DNA of 46,122 bases from an uncultured Bacteroidales bacterium (GCA_945487035.1 CALYTI010000014.1:1-46122), one strand, 5' to 3'. Positions 16,876 through 26,011 are shown, numbered from the stretch's first letter. Numbers and translations: made by a program. Notes: generated by a model from the sequence alone, not told the origin.

Positions 16876-18518
16876 TGTTCATCAGGACTGTAAACAGGTC
16901 GAACGAGCATTCCGGTATAACGGCTGCCGGTCACCTTGATGTCTTGCTCTGTGGCATTGAAATAAGCATAGGAGATACAGCGCAGTATGCTTGGCGAAGC
17001 GCTGCTGCTCAGGTAATAGGCGGTTCCCTGATAGATAATCCCGGCGTTTTTCTTTGTGTCACCGGAGTCGGTCAGATTGCCTTCAGCATCCTTTTCAGGC
17101 AGCATGGTGCCGTCAGTGTAGCCTCCGGTGGACATATAGATAAACTTCTCCGGGTTCTTCTTGCTTGTAACCTTGATCACATTGTAAGTCTGCTTCCCGA
17201 CAGGGCTTCCCATATAGCGCTGTTGAGTTTCGCTGTAGGTGGTTTCCAACTTGAAGGTGCAACCCGCATACATAGCCCGGAACTCATTCTCCGTAGGAAG
17301 GCGCCACTTGCCCCTCCACCACTTCGCGTGGGCCACATCATACTCGGTCTCCTTGATGGTGCCTCCGAGAGGTGCTATCTTGTATTCCTGGTCGAAATAA
17401 TTGTTGTAGCCGTAGCCGTGATAGCCCGTAAGCCCGTTGTCGTACTGGGTGAAAGTAGCACCCCAGCAGTAGTAATCTCCTCTTGCATAAGGGTCTCTGG
17501 TGCCTGTCCTGCCGCCGCGGTCGCTCGGGGCGGGAGCGAAAGGATAGCTCTCACCCAAAGACTCTCCAAGATTATACTTGGACCACATCACGGTATGGCC
17601 CAGAGTCACCGTATTGCCATCCCTGTCCACAAACTCCACATCGTTAAGTTCAAGGTCCACTCCGTCCGTATAAGGCACCAGCGGCTCTCCCTCGAAGGAT
17701 ATGGAGTAAAGGTGCCCTGCCTCTACATCGAAACTGTGGCTGAACAGGCGCATATTGGTCTCCTCCAGGCAGCCGACGAGCTTCACTGAAGCGTTGACAC
17801 GCGGATTTACCAGATACCTGTGCCTGAGTTCGAGAGCTCCTGTCTCGGTCTGAGCCCTATAAGTATGCTCAAGACTCAAAGCAGAAGGCGTTGTGGAGGA
17901 ATAAAGAGTAATAGGGTAGAGTGGAGTTACCCCATCCGGCATAAACTCATTATTGTAGAATATGGACACTGTTGCCATCTTATGATTCATCTCGAAACTG
18001 AGCATTCCGCTGTAAGGGCTGATGCATCCGTCCGTTGCCATCAGATCGCAGCTGTCGAAGGCTGCCTTGCTGCTCTGGTCCTCCAGAACATCAAAATTGT
18101 CGATGATATCCTCAAGAAGGCAATTGTTCCACTTCTCATCATAAGGATAATAGGCAAAATAGGTCGCGCCCTCCACCCTTTCCACAAAAGCGTAGCCCCG
18201 GTCATTTAGGAAGGAAGACCATATGGCACCGTTGATAAGTGTATCCTTACGGAAAACGAACTTGACATTGTTGCATACATCGAGAATGTTGCCGTGTTTG
18301 TCAACACCGGTCACTCCAATCACATCTCCGACCTCGAAGGTCGTAAGATAACCGTTGTTGACTGCCTTTGTGGAAGGCGCCCCGTCCACAGTGAAAGGAT
18401 GCGATGCAGCGCACACATAAAGCCTGTCTGCAGAACTGACGGACAAATCCTCCTTTCTGCAGGACAAAACTGCCAGCAGGCTAAAGAACAACAAGCATAT
18501 TTTGCGTATATCACTCAT
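16872..18518 (-). CDS. Fimbrillin-family lipoprotein with C-terminal FISUMP-like domain
   Basis: A 548-residue lipoprotein (lipobox LLAVLSC, Cys20) built like the gene that follows it in the operon. The fimbrillin-like N-terminal region contains APSTKAVNNGYLTTFEVGDV, YFAYYPYDEKW and EMNHKMATVSIFY. A FISUMP-like C-terminal domain carries LGHTVMWSKYNLGES, WWRGKWRLPTENEFRAM, YYLSSSASPS and YTGMLVRPVYS. It shares 4-bp overlaps with both neighbours, so translation is probably coupled. The two tandem paralogues suggest duplication of a tip or adhesin gene followed by divergence. Confidence 0.8.
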   Translation of the reverse strand: MSDIRKICLLFFSLLAVLSCRKEDLSVSSADRLYVCAASHPFTVDGAPSTKAVNNGYLTTFEVGDVIGVTGVDKHGNILDVCNNVKFVFRKDTLINGAIWSSFLNDRGYAFVERVEGATYFAYYPYDEKWNNCLLEDIIDNFDVLEDQSSKAAFDSCDLMATDGCISPYSGMLSFEMNHKMATVSIFYNNEFMPDGVTPLYPITLYSSTTPSALSLEHTYRAQTETGALELRHRYLVNPRVNASVKLVGCLEETNMRLFSHSFDVEAGHLYSISFEGEPLVPYTDGVDLELNDVEFVDRDGNTVTLGHTVMWSKYNLGESLGESYPFAPAPSDRGGRTGTRDPYARGDYYCWGATFTQYDNGLTGYHGYGYNNYFDQEYKIAPLGGTIKETEYDVAHAKWWRGKWRLPTENEFRAMYAGCTFKLETTYSETQQRYMGSPVGKQTYNVIKVTSKKNPEKFIYMSTGGYTDGTMLPEKDAEGNLTDSGDTKKNAGIIYQGTAYYLSSSASPSILRCISYAYFNATEQDIKVTGSRYTGMLVRPVYSPDEQ

Positions 18519-20227
18519 AGTATCGCTCGGACCGTAAAATAGCCGGTCTTAGGCTTTTCAATAAATTCATAAAGCTCATTCCCCGAATCAAGCACCAGAC
18601 TATACACTGAAAAAGAGCTCACATCTTCAACAACCGTTTCAACCTGGGAGAAGGCGAAATGCAGCAGATTTGCATTGGTCCCGTCAGCCTCGTCCAGAGT
18701 CCAGTAGTAGCCGTGGAAGGTCCGGTTAATCACCGTGCTGCCGTCTCCAGGATATACGGTATCTTCTTCCGTACCCCCGGAACAAGGCAGGAATATGGAG
18801 GCTCCCGGCCTGTCCTTGCTCTTTATTTTCAGTCCGTGAACTCCCGACTCCTCATCCTTGCACATTACATAGCAGGAGTCCGGCATACTGAAAAGCTGCA
18901 CAAAATCTGCGCGTGACGGAGTTTTCCATTTGAAATCGGTAATGTTTTCGTAATAGACGGCAAGATAATCGGTATCGGATGCATCAGCAGGAGTTACCTC
19001 CTTCCAGTTGAAAACGATATCGCTGGCACTGTACAGATACTCTCCGATATTGCACTCCGCCCACATCGGCTCCTCCCCGTCAAACATCTTCATAAAGCCG
19101 AAGGTATAGAGGTTCTTCCTGTCCTGAACCCAATAGCTCAGGTTCACCTTCACATCAGCCGTAATATCTACTATAGGCAGATAGAATGAATCTGTCATCC
19201 ACGGGGCTATGCTCACGCCTTCCAACTCCACCGAACTCTCGTTCAGGGAGAAATTGAAGGTGTAAATTTTATTGCTTTCGAAGCGCTTTGCGCTGCTGCT
19301 GCGGAAAAAGTCCGCCGCCGGGATGTTGAAGGTATATATCTTATCCGAAGTCTCCAGGATGAAGGCAAGGGTTGCTCCGCTCATCGAAGAATCATTATCG
19401 AAAGGAAGGCATAGGCTGTAATATGTACCCTTTCCGCCCGTCCCAATCAGGTCCCCGTGTCCCCAGTTGATGCTGGTCTTGACAGTATTGAAATACCCCG
19501 ACTTGTCCTCGGGCTCACAAATTCTCACCGTTACTCCGTCGGCCTTCCAGCAGAGCCTGTCGGGGAACAGTTTGTTGCAGGTGATTTTGACCGACTCCAG
19601 CACCACATCCTGCTCCGTAACGTTGCTGACATTGAAGCGGAAGATGGCCGGAATTGCAGTAAAAGTCGTGGTATTGGCAACGAAATTCTTTTCGGATGCC
19701 GAAGGCGCACTCTTTATGGTGGATTCGCCGCGGATATAGCAATATGGCTCAAATTCCTCCATCGCTTCGGAAGCGCTCTGCTCAAAGACTGAAGGCATTG
19801 CGAATTCGACCTGCACGCCGTCTGCCCCCTCCTGAGTGCTGCACAGCGGCGAGCCGTTTACCGGAGAAAGGAAGAAAAGAGGGTCTCCCGCCTGAGCCGC
19901 ATCGGCTGCAAGAGCATATTCCGAACAGGCTCTGAGCACACGGTTGTTATGCGCAGGATCGATTAGGGAAATATGCATAGGCGAATAGTATCCGCCCCCT
20001 TCCCACTGCACGGGAGCGCTGCCATCCGAGACAACGGCAATCATTTCGCTGCCTACATCCCATACGAAGCCCGCAGACCCGTCCGCATCCTCGAAATGCG
20101 CCTTGGTGCGGGAATCCGAAGGCAAGGCCATCTCTGCGCGGGCTGCATCTGCAGGCTGCTCCTCCTTCGGTCCGCAGGCCGAAAGAAGCGCCAATGCAAG
20201 AAGATATGTCGCTGCTCTGAGTTTCAT
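18515..20227 (-). CDS. Fimbrillin-like lipoprotein, putative pilus accessory/tip subunit
   Basis: A 570-residue lipoprotein (MKLRAATYLLALALLSAC, Cys18). The N-terminal region has the fimbrillin-type opening SDSRTKAHFEDADGSAGFVW and GSEMIAVVSDG, then an IPAIFRFNVSNVTEQDVVLE strand block like that of Mfa-type subunits. Near residue 400 it has EPMWAECNIGEYLY and WKTPSRADFVQLFS, a diverged form of the FISUMP-like domain seen in the two genes downstream. The upstream gene ends 3 bp before its start, and it overlaps the next gene by 4 bp. The family call rests on pattern similarity and operon position. Confidence 0.72.
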   Translation of the reverse strand: MKLRAATYLLALALLSACGPKEEQPADAARAEMALPSDSRTKAHFEDADGSAGFVWDVGSEMIAVVSDGSAPVQWEGGGYYSPMHISLIDPAHNNRVLRACSEYALAADAAQAGDPLFFLSPVNGSPLCSTQEGADGVQVEFAMPSVFEQSASEAMEEFEPYCYIRGESTIKSAPSASEKNFVANTTTFTAIPAIFRFNVSNVTEQDVVLESVKITCNKLFPDRLCWKADGVTVRICEPEDKSGYFNTVKTSINWGHGDLIGTGGKGTYYSLCLPFDNDSSMSGATLAFILETSDKIYTFNIPAADFFRSSSAKRFESNKIYTFNFSLNESSVELEGVSIAPWMTDSFYLPIVDITADVKVNLSYWVQDRKNLYTFGFMKMFDGEEPMWAECNIGEYLYSASDIVFNWKEVTPADASDTDYLAVYYENITDFKWKTPSRADFVQLFSMPDSCYVMCKDEESGVHGLKIKSKDRPGASIFLPCSGGTEEDTVYPGDGSTVINRTFHGYYWTLDEADGTNANLLHFAFSQVETVVEDVSSFSVYSLVLDSGNELYEFIEKPKTGYFTVRAIL

Positions 20228-20230
20228 CGC

Positions 20231-21184
20231 TTAGCTGAAATTATGGTTGCCTCCGTCTTCCGGAGCAAGTCCTACAAACAATTCGCTCTCGCTGCCGAGG
20301 AACACGAGATTTGCCTCGTCCGTGTATTCGAAACGGAAAAGGTAGGAGCGTCCCGCTTCCCAGCCCTTGGAGAGAGTGAAGTGCACTTCTTTGTAAACTC
20401 CGTCAACATAAAGACTTAGCTTCCACTGTCCCTTTACGGAATTCTGCGGAATCAGGTACCACGGACTCCCGGTAGCTACCGCTTCGCTGCCGGAAGCAGG
20501 AAATACAACATCCGGGAAAGTCAGGTCGTCCGAACTCTGGGCGAGAACAGTAAGTCCCTTTACGTTTGCGGCCGGGCGGCTCCAGTCATACTCCACTTCC
20601 AGCTCCGCATCGGTTGCGTAGGCGGCAGGCGGAGTCAGGCGGATTTGCGTAATGCTGACGGGCGCCGAGGATGCGCATCTGAACGCCAGATTGAGCCGGG
20701 CGTTGGCATAGACAAAGGAAAGGCTTACCGTATTGCCGAAGGCCGCATCGCTCCTGTTTACAAGATATGGCTCGCTGTACAGGGCCGTCCGGAGTATGTC
20801 GGTAGTGGCTTCAAGGCTCAGCGTAAGGCTTTGCGTCCCAATGCTTTTGACCCTTGCGAGCGGGGCTCCCGCGTGGAAGCGGTACAGGGATGCGGAGTAG
20901 CTCCAGTATTGGAGTTCCTGACCGTCTGTGCCGGCGATCTCGGTGTAGCACCATCCAAGGGCGTCATCGTGGATGACTATGTAGCCTGGCATTATGTTGC
21001 TGCCACTTTCGGCCAGACAGTAGCCCCACACCTGGAAGTCCTTATAGTAGGAGGACAGCCCGACCTTGGTCTGCACGTCGGTGAAGACCAAAGCCTGCCT
21101 GTGGCCAATCTGCTCTTCTTTCTTGCAGGCCACAAGACTTCCCAGGAGTAATAACAGGGCTATTAATCTGTCTTTTGTGTTCAT
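20231..21184 (-). CDS. Fimbrillin-like lipoprotein, operon member
   Basis: A 317-residue lipoprotein. The ATG at 21184 gives MNTKDRLIALLLLLGSLVAC with lipobox Cys20; an in-frame TTG 9 bp upstream is not needed. The mature part contains VQTKVGLSSYYKDFQVWGYC, SYSASLYRFHAGAP and an Ala/Asn strand NARLNLAFRC. It ends in a strand-rich region with WKLSLYVDGVYKEVHFTLSKG. This is the layout of Mfa_like/fimbrillin proteins, in a shorter form without the FISUMP-like domain. It follows the major-fimbrillin candidate after a 43-bp gap containing a hairpin, and precedes the next lipoprotein by 3 bp. It is probably a minor or anchoring subunit; the exact role is unknown. Confidence 0.7.
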   Translation of the reverse strand: MNTKDRLIALLLLLGSLVACKKEEQIGHRQALVFTDVQTKVGLSSYYKDFQVWGYCLAESGSNIMPGYIVIHDDALGWCYTEIAGTDGQELQYWSYSASLYRFHAGAPLARVKSIGTQSLTLSLEATTDILRTALYSEPYLVNRSDAAFGNTVSLSFVYANARLNLAFRCASSAPVSITQIRLTPPAAYATDAELEVEYDWSRPAANVKGLTVLAQSSDDLTFPDVVFPASGSEAVATGSPWYLIPQNSVKGQWKLSLYVDGVYKEVHFTLSKGWEAGRSYLFRFEYTDEANLVFLGSESELFVGLAPEDGGNHNFS

Positions 21185-21191
21185 ACTTTGC

Positions 21192-21221
21192 AACCGCCAG
21201 GGCGGTCAAGCCCTGACGGTT
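21192..21221 (-). terminator. Intra-operon hairpin after the major fimbrillin gene
   Basis: AACCG...CAGGGC pairs with GCCCTG...CGGTT around a GGTCAA loop, with one mismatch. It lies between the stop of the fimbrillin gene and the next ATG. There is no T tract, so partial attenuation or a 3'-end-protecting structure is more likely than full termination. Confidence 0.5.
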
Positions 21222-21227
21222 AAGGGA

Positions 21228-22373
21228 TTAAAGTGAGATGGTGATGTCAACTGCGTTACCCCATTCAGATACCTTAGCATCGAACTTGATAGCACCGCCG
21301 ATAATCTTCTTACCGCTATCATCAGTAGAACTAACTCCGTCAAGCTCACCTGGCTTCTCAGGGTCAACATAACCAGCACCGTTTCCGGTAGAACTGAAGA
21401 AGTCAACAGTTACATTGTACTTCTTGCCCTGCTCAAACTTAAGCGCCTCAGGAACTGGTACTGCCATCCAAGCGGATTCGGTTCCGCTATAAGGATATAC
21501 AGCCGAGCCACCTGAAGTGGTGATTTTCACTTTAAGTGCAAGATAGGTTCCGTTAGAAGCATTCTTCATCTCATTGGTTGCGCTTTCAGCTGATTCGGTT
21601 GGGTTTCTCTTCCAAGAAGCAACGGTCTGAGGAACTAGGTACCACTTGCCAGTTCCAGCATCAGACATAACCTCGGTTGCTGAAGAAGAGAGAGTTTTTG
21701 AGTTGAACTTTGAACCATAGTCAGTAGAAGAAGTGCTATTAGCCAAGCCTGTTGTTGCCACCATTTTTTCAGTGCTGAAAGAATAAGTGCCTTCACCAGC
21801 GAGATTAGTAATCTTAACACTGTCTACAACTACGGTATAGCCGGCATTTGAGCACTTGGCATTTACAACGACCTGAGTAAGATAGTGCTTGAAGGTAAGT
21901 GCGAGAGAGTGATTAGGAGAAGTAGCATCACTCTCACTCTTGCTTCCAGCATATGCAGCTACGAGGTCTTCCTGCTCAGAGAGAGTTGTGGAAGGCTTGA
22001 ATTTGAGAGTCTGTGCATCTTTTGTAATGGTCCTGGTGAATGTACCCTTTGCAGGAGTGTTGTAAGCACAGAAATTCAGCGCATAAGCAGGCCAGAAGTA
22101 AAGAGGATCACTCTCCCAAACATTAGAATCATTTTTCCACATGAAGGTCACATTGTCAAAGTACACAGCATTATTACCGATAGCAGAAACCTGGAAAGAG
22201 TTGAAGTCTTCGGTCGTAACATCCTTCTGCGCAGCCTTGGTCGGCTTTGCAGTGTAGGCAGAGAAGCCAATGCCCCTCTGGGCGCTCTGAGCATCGCCCG
22301 TTACAAGCTCAGTCTTGGTGCAGCTTGCCGCAAGCATGGCAAGAGCAGCGAATACAATAGTTGATTTGTTCAT
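21228..22373 (-). CDS. Fimbrillin-family lipoprotein, likely major pilus subunit
   Basis: A 381-residue lipoprotein precursor (MNKSTIVFAALAMLAASC, Cys18) with the Mfa_like_1/fimbrillin layout. After the lipobox comes QRGIGFSAYTAKPTKAAQ, then FNSFQVSAIGN, a WPAYALNFCAYNTPAKG motif, and the LTFKHYLTQVVVNAKC strand typical of the first beta-sandwich domain. The second half has LKVKITTSGGSAVYPYS and ends KVSEWGNAVDITISL, the short C-terminal strand seen in fimbrillins. Ser/Thr-rich composition and small size compared with the downstream genes make it the best candidate for the polymerising subunit. In the known type V mechanism, lipidated precursors are trimmed at the surface by a protease and assembled by strand exchange. 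Confidence 0.82.
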   Translation of the reverse strand: MNKSTIVFAALAMLAASCTKTELVTGDAQSAQRGIGFSAYTAKPTKAAQKDVTTEDFNSFQVSAIGNNAVYFDNVTFMWKNDSNVWESDPLYFWPAYALNFCAYNTPAKGTFTRTITKDAQTLKFKPSTTLSEQEDLVAAYAGSKSESDATSPNHSLALTFKHYLTQVVVNAKCSNAGYTVVVDSVKITNLAGEGTYSFSTEKMVATTGLANSTSSTDYGSKFNSKTLSSSATEVMSDAGTGKWYLVPQTVASWKRNPTESAESATNEMKNASNGTYLALKVKITTSGGSAVYPYSGTESAWMAVPVPEALKFEQGKKYNVTVDFFSSTGNGAGYVDPEKPGELDGVSSTDDSGKKIIGGAIKFDAKVSEWGNAVDITISL

Positions 22374-22406
22374 AAGTACTTAATTATTAAATTGTTAATA
22401 TATTTG

Positions 22407-23399
22407 TTACATAGGTATGTCCACTATTTCATCCACCCAGTCATTAATATCCGTATCAAATCCTCCTTCCTCATCTCCCACAGTCTCCGGAAGTTCAATC
22501 TCCAGAGTCATATTGAGATTCAAACTCAGCGACAGCGTTACATCAACCTTAATCAGCTCCGTCACATCGAATGACAAAGGGTACAAATCTCCGTTGAGCA
22601 GTACAAAATTGAGGTCAAGATAGTACCTGCTGTCAGTATTTCCATCCCCCACAAGGCCCCAGGAAAGGAAACTTGACCTCACCGTACCGTCGGTATCGGA
22701 CCCCTCGTCATACTTTCTGTTGTTCAGCACAAAAGCCTGCGCGGCCTGCTCTCTGGTATTCTCTTCCAGTCCGAGGCAATGTCCGGCGGCAACACCCCTC
22801 ATATAGCACATCATAGTGCCCCTGGCGTATTTGAGTCCCTTCACGTGCGCTGTGATATTCACCCGCGAAATCACGCTTTTCGGTGCTGTCCTGACTTCGA
22901 GTGCAGGCACTTCGGCCTGGCCCGTCTGTGGCATATCATAATAATAGTCAATCTGCTCCGGGGTCACATGCACGCCCCTCACCACCGAAACCGCAAGTGT
23001 GTCAGGCTCCACGATGCAATATTCACCTCCCTTGCTTCTCGTCTCGTCCTTGAGGCCCAGAGCCTTGAATGTGGCGAGGTTCTCTTCCCCCGTGAAGACC
23101 ATACTTCCGCCCAATTCTTGAGGCGAGTCATTGATTACCACCAGGGTGAAATCGCCTTCCGGAAGCTTGACGTAGCAAGGACTGTCCGCACTCACCGGAG
23201 GAAAACGCTTGTACAGTGCCCCGTCGTCCTCGCGGAATGCATAAACGCTGACTCCGTTCGGATGCAGTCCCGATACGCTCCAGTCCGGCTCGACCAGTAC
23301 GGTGGCAGTATTGGACGAGGCATAGTACAGATGATCCCTCTGACAGGAGGCGCCAAGTGCCATAATCATCAGGAGTCCCAGCATCTTCCTTGCTTTCAT
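22407..23399 (-). CDS. DUF5119-family lipoprotein of the pilus operon
   Basis: A 330-residue lipoprotein from the ATG at 23399 (MKARKMLGLLMIMALGASC, lipobox Cys19). The frame is open a further 30 codons upstream, but that stretch lies inside the preceding gene, and the chosen start gives the usual 4-bp ATGA overlap. The mature protein has VLVEPDWSVSGLHPNGVSVY, LPEGDFTLVVINDS and ALEVRTAPKSVISRVNI, matching DUF5119 proteins found next to DUF3575 and fimbrillin genes in Bacteroidales. The C-terminal part (LSLNLNMTLEIELPE, then an acidic tail) is beta-rich. It is probably a minor or anchor-type component. No catalytic motif is visible. Confidence 0.8.
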   Translation of the reverse strand: MKARKMLGLLMIMALGASCQRDHLYYASSNTATVLVEPDWSVSGLHPNGVSVYAFREDDGALYKRFPPVSADSPCYVKLPEGDFTLVVINDSPQELGGSMVFTGEENLATFKALGLKDETRSKGGEYCIVEPDTLAVSVVRGVHVTPEQIDYYYDMPQTGQAEVPALEVRTAPKSVISRVNITAHVKGLKYARGTMMCYMRGVAAGHCLGLEENTREQAAQAFVLNNRKYDEGSDTDGTVRSSFLSWGLVGDGNTDSRYYLDLNFVLLNGDLYPLSFDVTELIKVDVTLSLSLNLNMTLEIELPETVGDEEGGFDTDINDWVDEIVDIPM

Positions 23400-24586
23400 C
23401 TCCTGCCTCCTTTCTTTGAGGATATCATCCATACCAGGGACACCGAGAGTTTGGTCGGCATCACTCCGCTTGTCCTCTTCGCCTGCCAAGGGTAAGGGAT
23501 TACCTTGATATTTCCGAATTTGGTATCCTTCACGCTGATATATTCGTAATACTCAGTCTTGAGATAAGCCAACCCCGCACTGTATTCCAGCCTGAGGTTC
23601 CGTCCTATCTTATGGGCGTAGCCCGCCTGAAGTCCTGCAAGCAGGAAGACATCACCCTGAACTCCGTTTCCGTCCGTCAGACGTCCGAGTTGGAAGTCAT
23701 AGTATCCTGCTCCGGCATATATTCCTGCAAACAGACCCGTCAAAGCTTCCTTTCCTGCCCTTCCCCCAAACCAATACTTGGCGGAAAGTTCGGCTTCGAG
23801 CATCTGCATCGTGAAATCCTTGCGCGGATTGCTCCACCAGGGGAAAACGGCATCAGCACCAAGGCTGAAGCGCTGTCCCAATGGGACTTCCACTCCCAGG
23901 TTCACAAAACCGAGAGCATCGAAGAGCAGATTGCTCTTCAGTGCGAACAGCGGCTTTTCAAACCTCACCGGCTCCCTTAACTGCTCCACAGGGTGTGCGG
24001 CAAGCGCATTCTGGCCGTGCCATACAAGTCCGGGGGCGGGAGCAAGGTAATCCACCTTTTCTATCCTTACCGGCTCGGGATAATAATACAAGGTCATTGT
24101 TGCCTGCCTGAGCATAGGATAAAACCTTCTTTGCGCCTGAGCGCTGCTGAGGGCAGACTTGCTGAGCAGAATGTTATATGAATCCCAGTCCGGTCCTACC
24201 GACAATATTTCAAAAGAACTTATAATTGAAGACCTGCTCTTTACGATGGATACAAGGCTTTCTGCACGCTGGAGGCTCAGAAAATCATTCCTTCGTTTTC
24301 CTCCTTCCGGCGATGCGGAAGAACGGATGTGAGCTATGTTGTCTATGCTGATTCCAGACCGTTGTGAAAGAGAGTCGAGGCTTTGGAAGAAAGCGTCAAC
24401 CCTATACCCGTTGTCACAAAAGGCAGAGTCGAAATTGTAGTGTCCGCAGCGGAATAGAAGTTTAAGTGTTAAAGAATCGCGTTGAAAACCATTTATGCTT
24501 TCTTCGCCTGGGGCAGCTGATGCTACGCTGACTGACCCAAGAAAAAGGAGAAATGTTAATACGAAGAGCGCATAAGTTTTCTTCAT
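23396..24586 (-). CDS. DUF3575 outer-membrane protein of the pilus operon
   Basis: A 396-residue exported protein with a cleavable signal peptide (MKKTYALFVLTFLLFLGSVS). The first half carries an OmpA-like region: YNFDSAFCDNGYRVDAFFQS, then IRSSASPEGGKRRNDFLSLQ, the typical S-A-S-P-E-G-peptidoglycan-type motif. The second half is a DUF3575 beta-barrel: ALKSNLLFDALGFVNLGVEV, FSLGADAVFPWW, AKYWFGG, FAGIYAGAGYYDFQ and LRLEYSAGLAYLKT, with alternating aromatic strands. DUF3575 proteins usually head type V pilus gene clusters and are thought to anchor or help export subunits at the outer membrane. It is the first gene after the promoter, so it sets the operon start. Confidence 0.84.
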   Translation of the reverse strand: MKKTYALFVLTFLLFLGSVSVASAAPGEESINGFQRDSLTLKLLFRCGHYNFDSAFCDNGYRVDAFFQSLDSLSQRSGISIDNIAHIRSSASPEGGKRRNDFLSLQRAESLVSIVKSRSSIISSFEILSVGPDWDSYNILLSKSALSSAQAQRRFYPMLRQATMTLYYYPEPVRIEKVDYLAPAPGLVWHGQNALAAHPVEQLREPVRFEKPLFALKSNLLFDALGFVNLGVEVPLGQRFSLGADAVFPWWSNPRKDFTMQMLEAELSAKYWFGGRAGKEALTGLFAGIYAGAGYYDFQLGRLTDGNGVQGDVFLLAGLQAGYAHKIGRNLRLEYSAGLAYLKTEYYEYISVKDTKFGNIKVIPYPWQAKRTSGVMPTKLSVSLVWMISSKKGGRR

Positions 24587-24605
24587 CGAATCACTACAAA
24601 CTTTG

Positions 24606-24636
24606 CAAATATAAGGCGGTTATTTGAATTATGCAA
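24606..24636 (-). promoter_or_regulatory. Bacteroidetes-type promoter of the pilus operon
   Basis: The minus strand has TTG at 24636-24634, a 20-bp spacer and TATATTTG at 24613-24606. This fits the -33/-7 arrangement of the Bacteroidetes housekeeping promoter, about 20 bp before the DUF3575 start codon. The remaining upstream sequence to 24797 shows no gene. Confidence 0.7.
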
Positions 24637-24797
24637 ATTTTTTAAAAATTCCCGAGCTATTATTCTTCGGTTGACTGATTGTTCCGCAATAGTGTGTACT
24701 TTTGGTAATCTAAAAGATTGTTATCCCCCTCCCGCCTTGCTTCCAACCACCTCTTCCGTCATCCTTGCCGTGAGAGCAATTCCAAGGGGTGGTTTTT

Positions 24798-24904
24798 GCG
24801 CTTTTGGGTCCCGGAAGGGCGGCGGTGAAATTTCAGGTCGTTTTTTTGCTTTTGGATAAGTATTTTAGTCTCAAAAGCAAAAAATCGCCAATTTTTTGCA
24901 CGGA
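24798..24904 (-). repeat. REP-like hairpin repeat, copy B
   Basis: This is an inverted copy of the element at 15276-15380. On the minus strand it opens TCCGTGCAAAA, has the perfect 12-bp hairpin (24842-24853 with 24873-24884), then GAAATTTCACCGCCGCCC and a GGGACCCAAAAGCGC tail. Its head faces the transposase gene that starts 75 bp away. Base identity with copy A is high apart from the loop. Confidence 0.82.
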
Positions 24905-24978
24905 TATGTCCGTCTTCACGCCTGAGAGCGAATGGGACTGCTCAAAGCCCGCTAACACTTCGGTCTGGAAGATCAGAG

Positions 24979-25887
24979 CTAAGCAAACATGGTGTCAAGT
25001 ACCTCGATAGAAATTTTCAACAATCTGGAAAGTTGTTTCTTGCCTGCATTGAAATCAAAATGGAGCCTGCGGGCCAATTCCAGTTTCAGTTGAACAGGAA
25101 GATCCGACAGCCTGGCTGTATCATAATTGGCTTTTGCAATTCTTGTGGCAACAAGAAACAAGTCATTATCGTTGTAATACATAGACTCTCCAATAGACTT
25201 GGCTATCTCTGAAAAGGATTCAACATTCTTGGAGATTATATAGAAATACTGTTTTGCGTCCCTGAACAACTGCTCTGATGCGGATATATTGCAGTATTGC
25301 AACGGAGAGATGTATCCTTGTACAATCGGAACGTTCTTGTACTTATCCAAAAGCCTGGAATGCAGGAGTTCACGAAGTGCTTTAACACCCAGTTTTTCCG
25401 ATGATATCGATTCCAATTGCCCTGGCATAGAATTGAAGAAGTATGCACTTGTTCCCCAAGGATATGAAAAAGGGGTATGATTGTCGTTCACAACAAAGCC
25501 ATTGCGGTTCACATAGGCGACAGCATTTCTGAAATATCCGAGATTGTCAATAGGAAACAGTTTGATGCCGAAGCTTTTCTCAATTGCTTCTTTTCCAAAA
25601 TGTCTTCTCAAATGGTCTGAAAACAAATCGAAAAACTCGAGAATTCTGGACCGTTGCCCGCCAATCACGAAATGGAAGTGATTGCTCATTATCTGAAAAG
25701 CAAACAATTGAAGATCAGAATACTCCATTTTGCAGATGGCAAGAATAGTCATAGCAGACTTGTAATCATCAGCATTCGAAAATATAATCGGATGATTCTC
25801 AGGTGTATTGACATTAAAAACAGTTCCTGATGAAAGGAATTTCACCTCACAATCCTGTTCCTTGTTAAAGAAGGCAGATTTTTCCAT
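24979..25887 (-). CDS. RAYT-type (REP-associated tyrosine, Y1/IS200-like) transposase
   Basis: A 302-residue Y1 transposase-like protein. The HUH metal-binding motif is SNHFHFVI (His70, His72), and the catalytic tyrosine candidate is Tyr125 in AVAYVNRNG, followed by the family's FSYPWGTSAYFF segment. The C-terminal about 130 residues are helical and end with LARRLHFDFNAGKKQLSRLL, a DNA-binding-like region. It is longer than minimal IS200 TnpA and has no TnpB partner or normal IS ends. Instead, inverted copies B and C of a short hairpin repeat flank it with their heads facing the gene, the layout known for RAYT-REP pairs. RAYTs cut and join single-stranded DNA at REP hairpins. Activity here is inferred. 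Both catalytic motifs are intact. Confidence 0.85.
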   Translation of the reverse strand: MEKSAFFNKEQDCEVKFLSSGTVFNVNTPENHPIIFSNADDYKSAMTILAICKMEYSDLQLFAFQIMSNHFHFVIGGQRSRILEFFDLFSDHLRRHFGKEAIEKSFGIKLFPIDNLGYFRNAVAYVNRNGFVVNDNHTPFSYPWGTSAYFFNSMPGQLESISSEKLGVKALRELLHSRLLDKYKNVPIVQGYISPLQYCNISASEQLFRDAKQYFYIISKNVESFSEIAKSIGESMYYNDNDLFLVATRIAKANYDTARLSDLPVQLKLELARRLHFDFNAGKKQLSRLLKISIEVLDTMFA

Positions 25888-25980
25888 AGTTCAATTCAAA
25901 TTTTGAAACACGAAGTTTCGGATTCAACATATTATGAAGATGCCATTAGGCATAGTTGATTGTATCGCCTTGGCGACTTA

Positions 25981-26011
25981 CAAATATAAGCTGTCCATTA
26001 CAGAATTGCAA
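25981..26011 (-). promoter_or_regulatory. Bacteroidetes-type promoter of the RAYT gene
   Basis: The minus strand reads TTG (26011-26009), a 20-bp spacer and TATATTTG (25988-25981), the same boxes and spacing as upstream of the pilus operon. It would give a leader of roughly 85-90 bases, which contains small hairpins such as ATGCC-ATTA-GGCAT. Confidence 0.6.

Noticed and set aside
25915..25980. Riboswitch in the RAYT leader
   Set aside because: Only tiny hairpins are visible and no known riboswitch core could be recognised.
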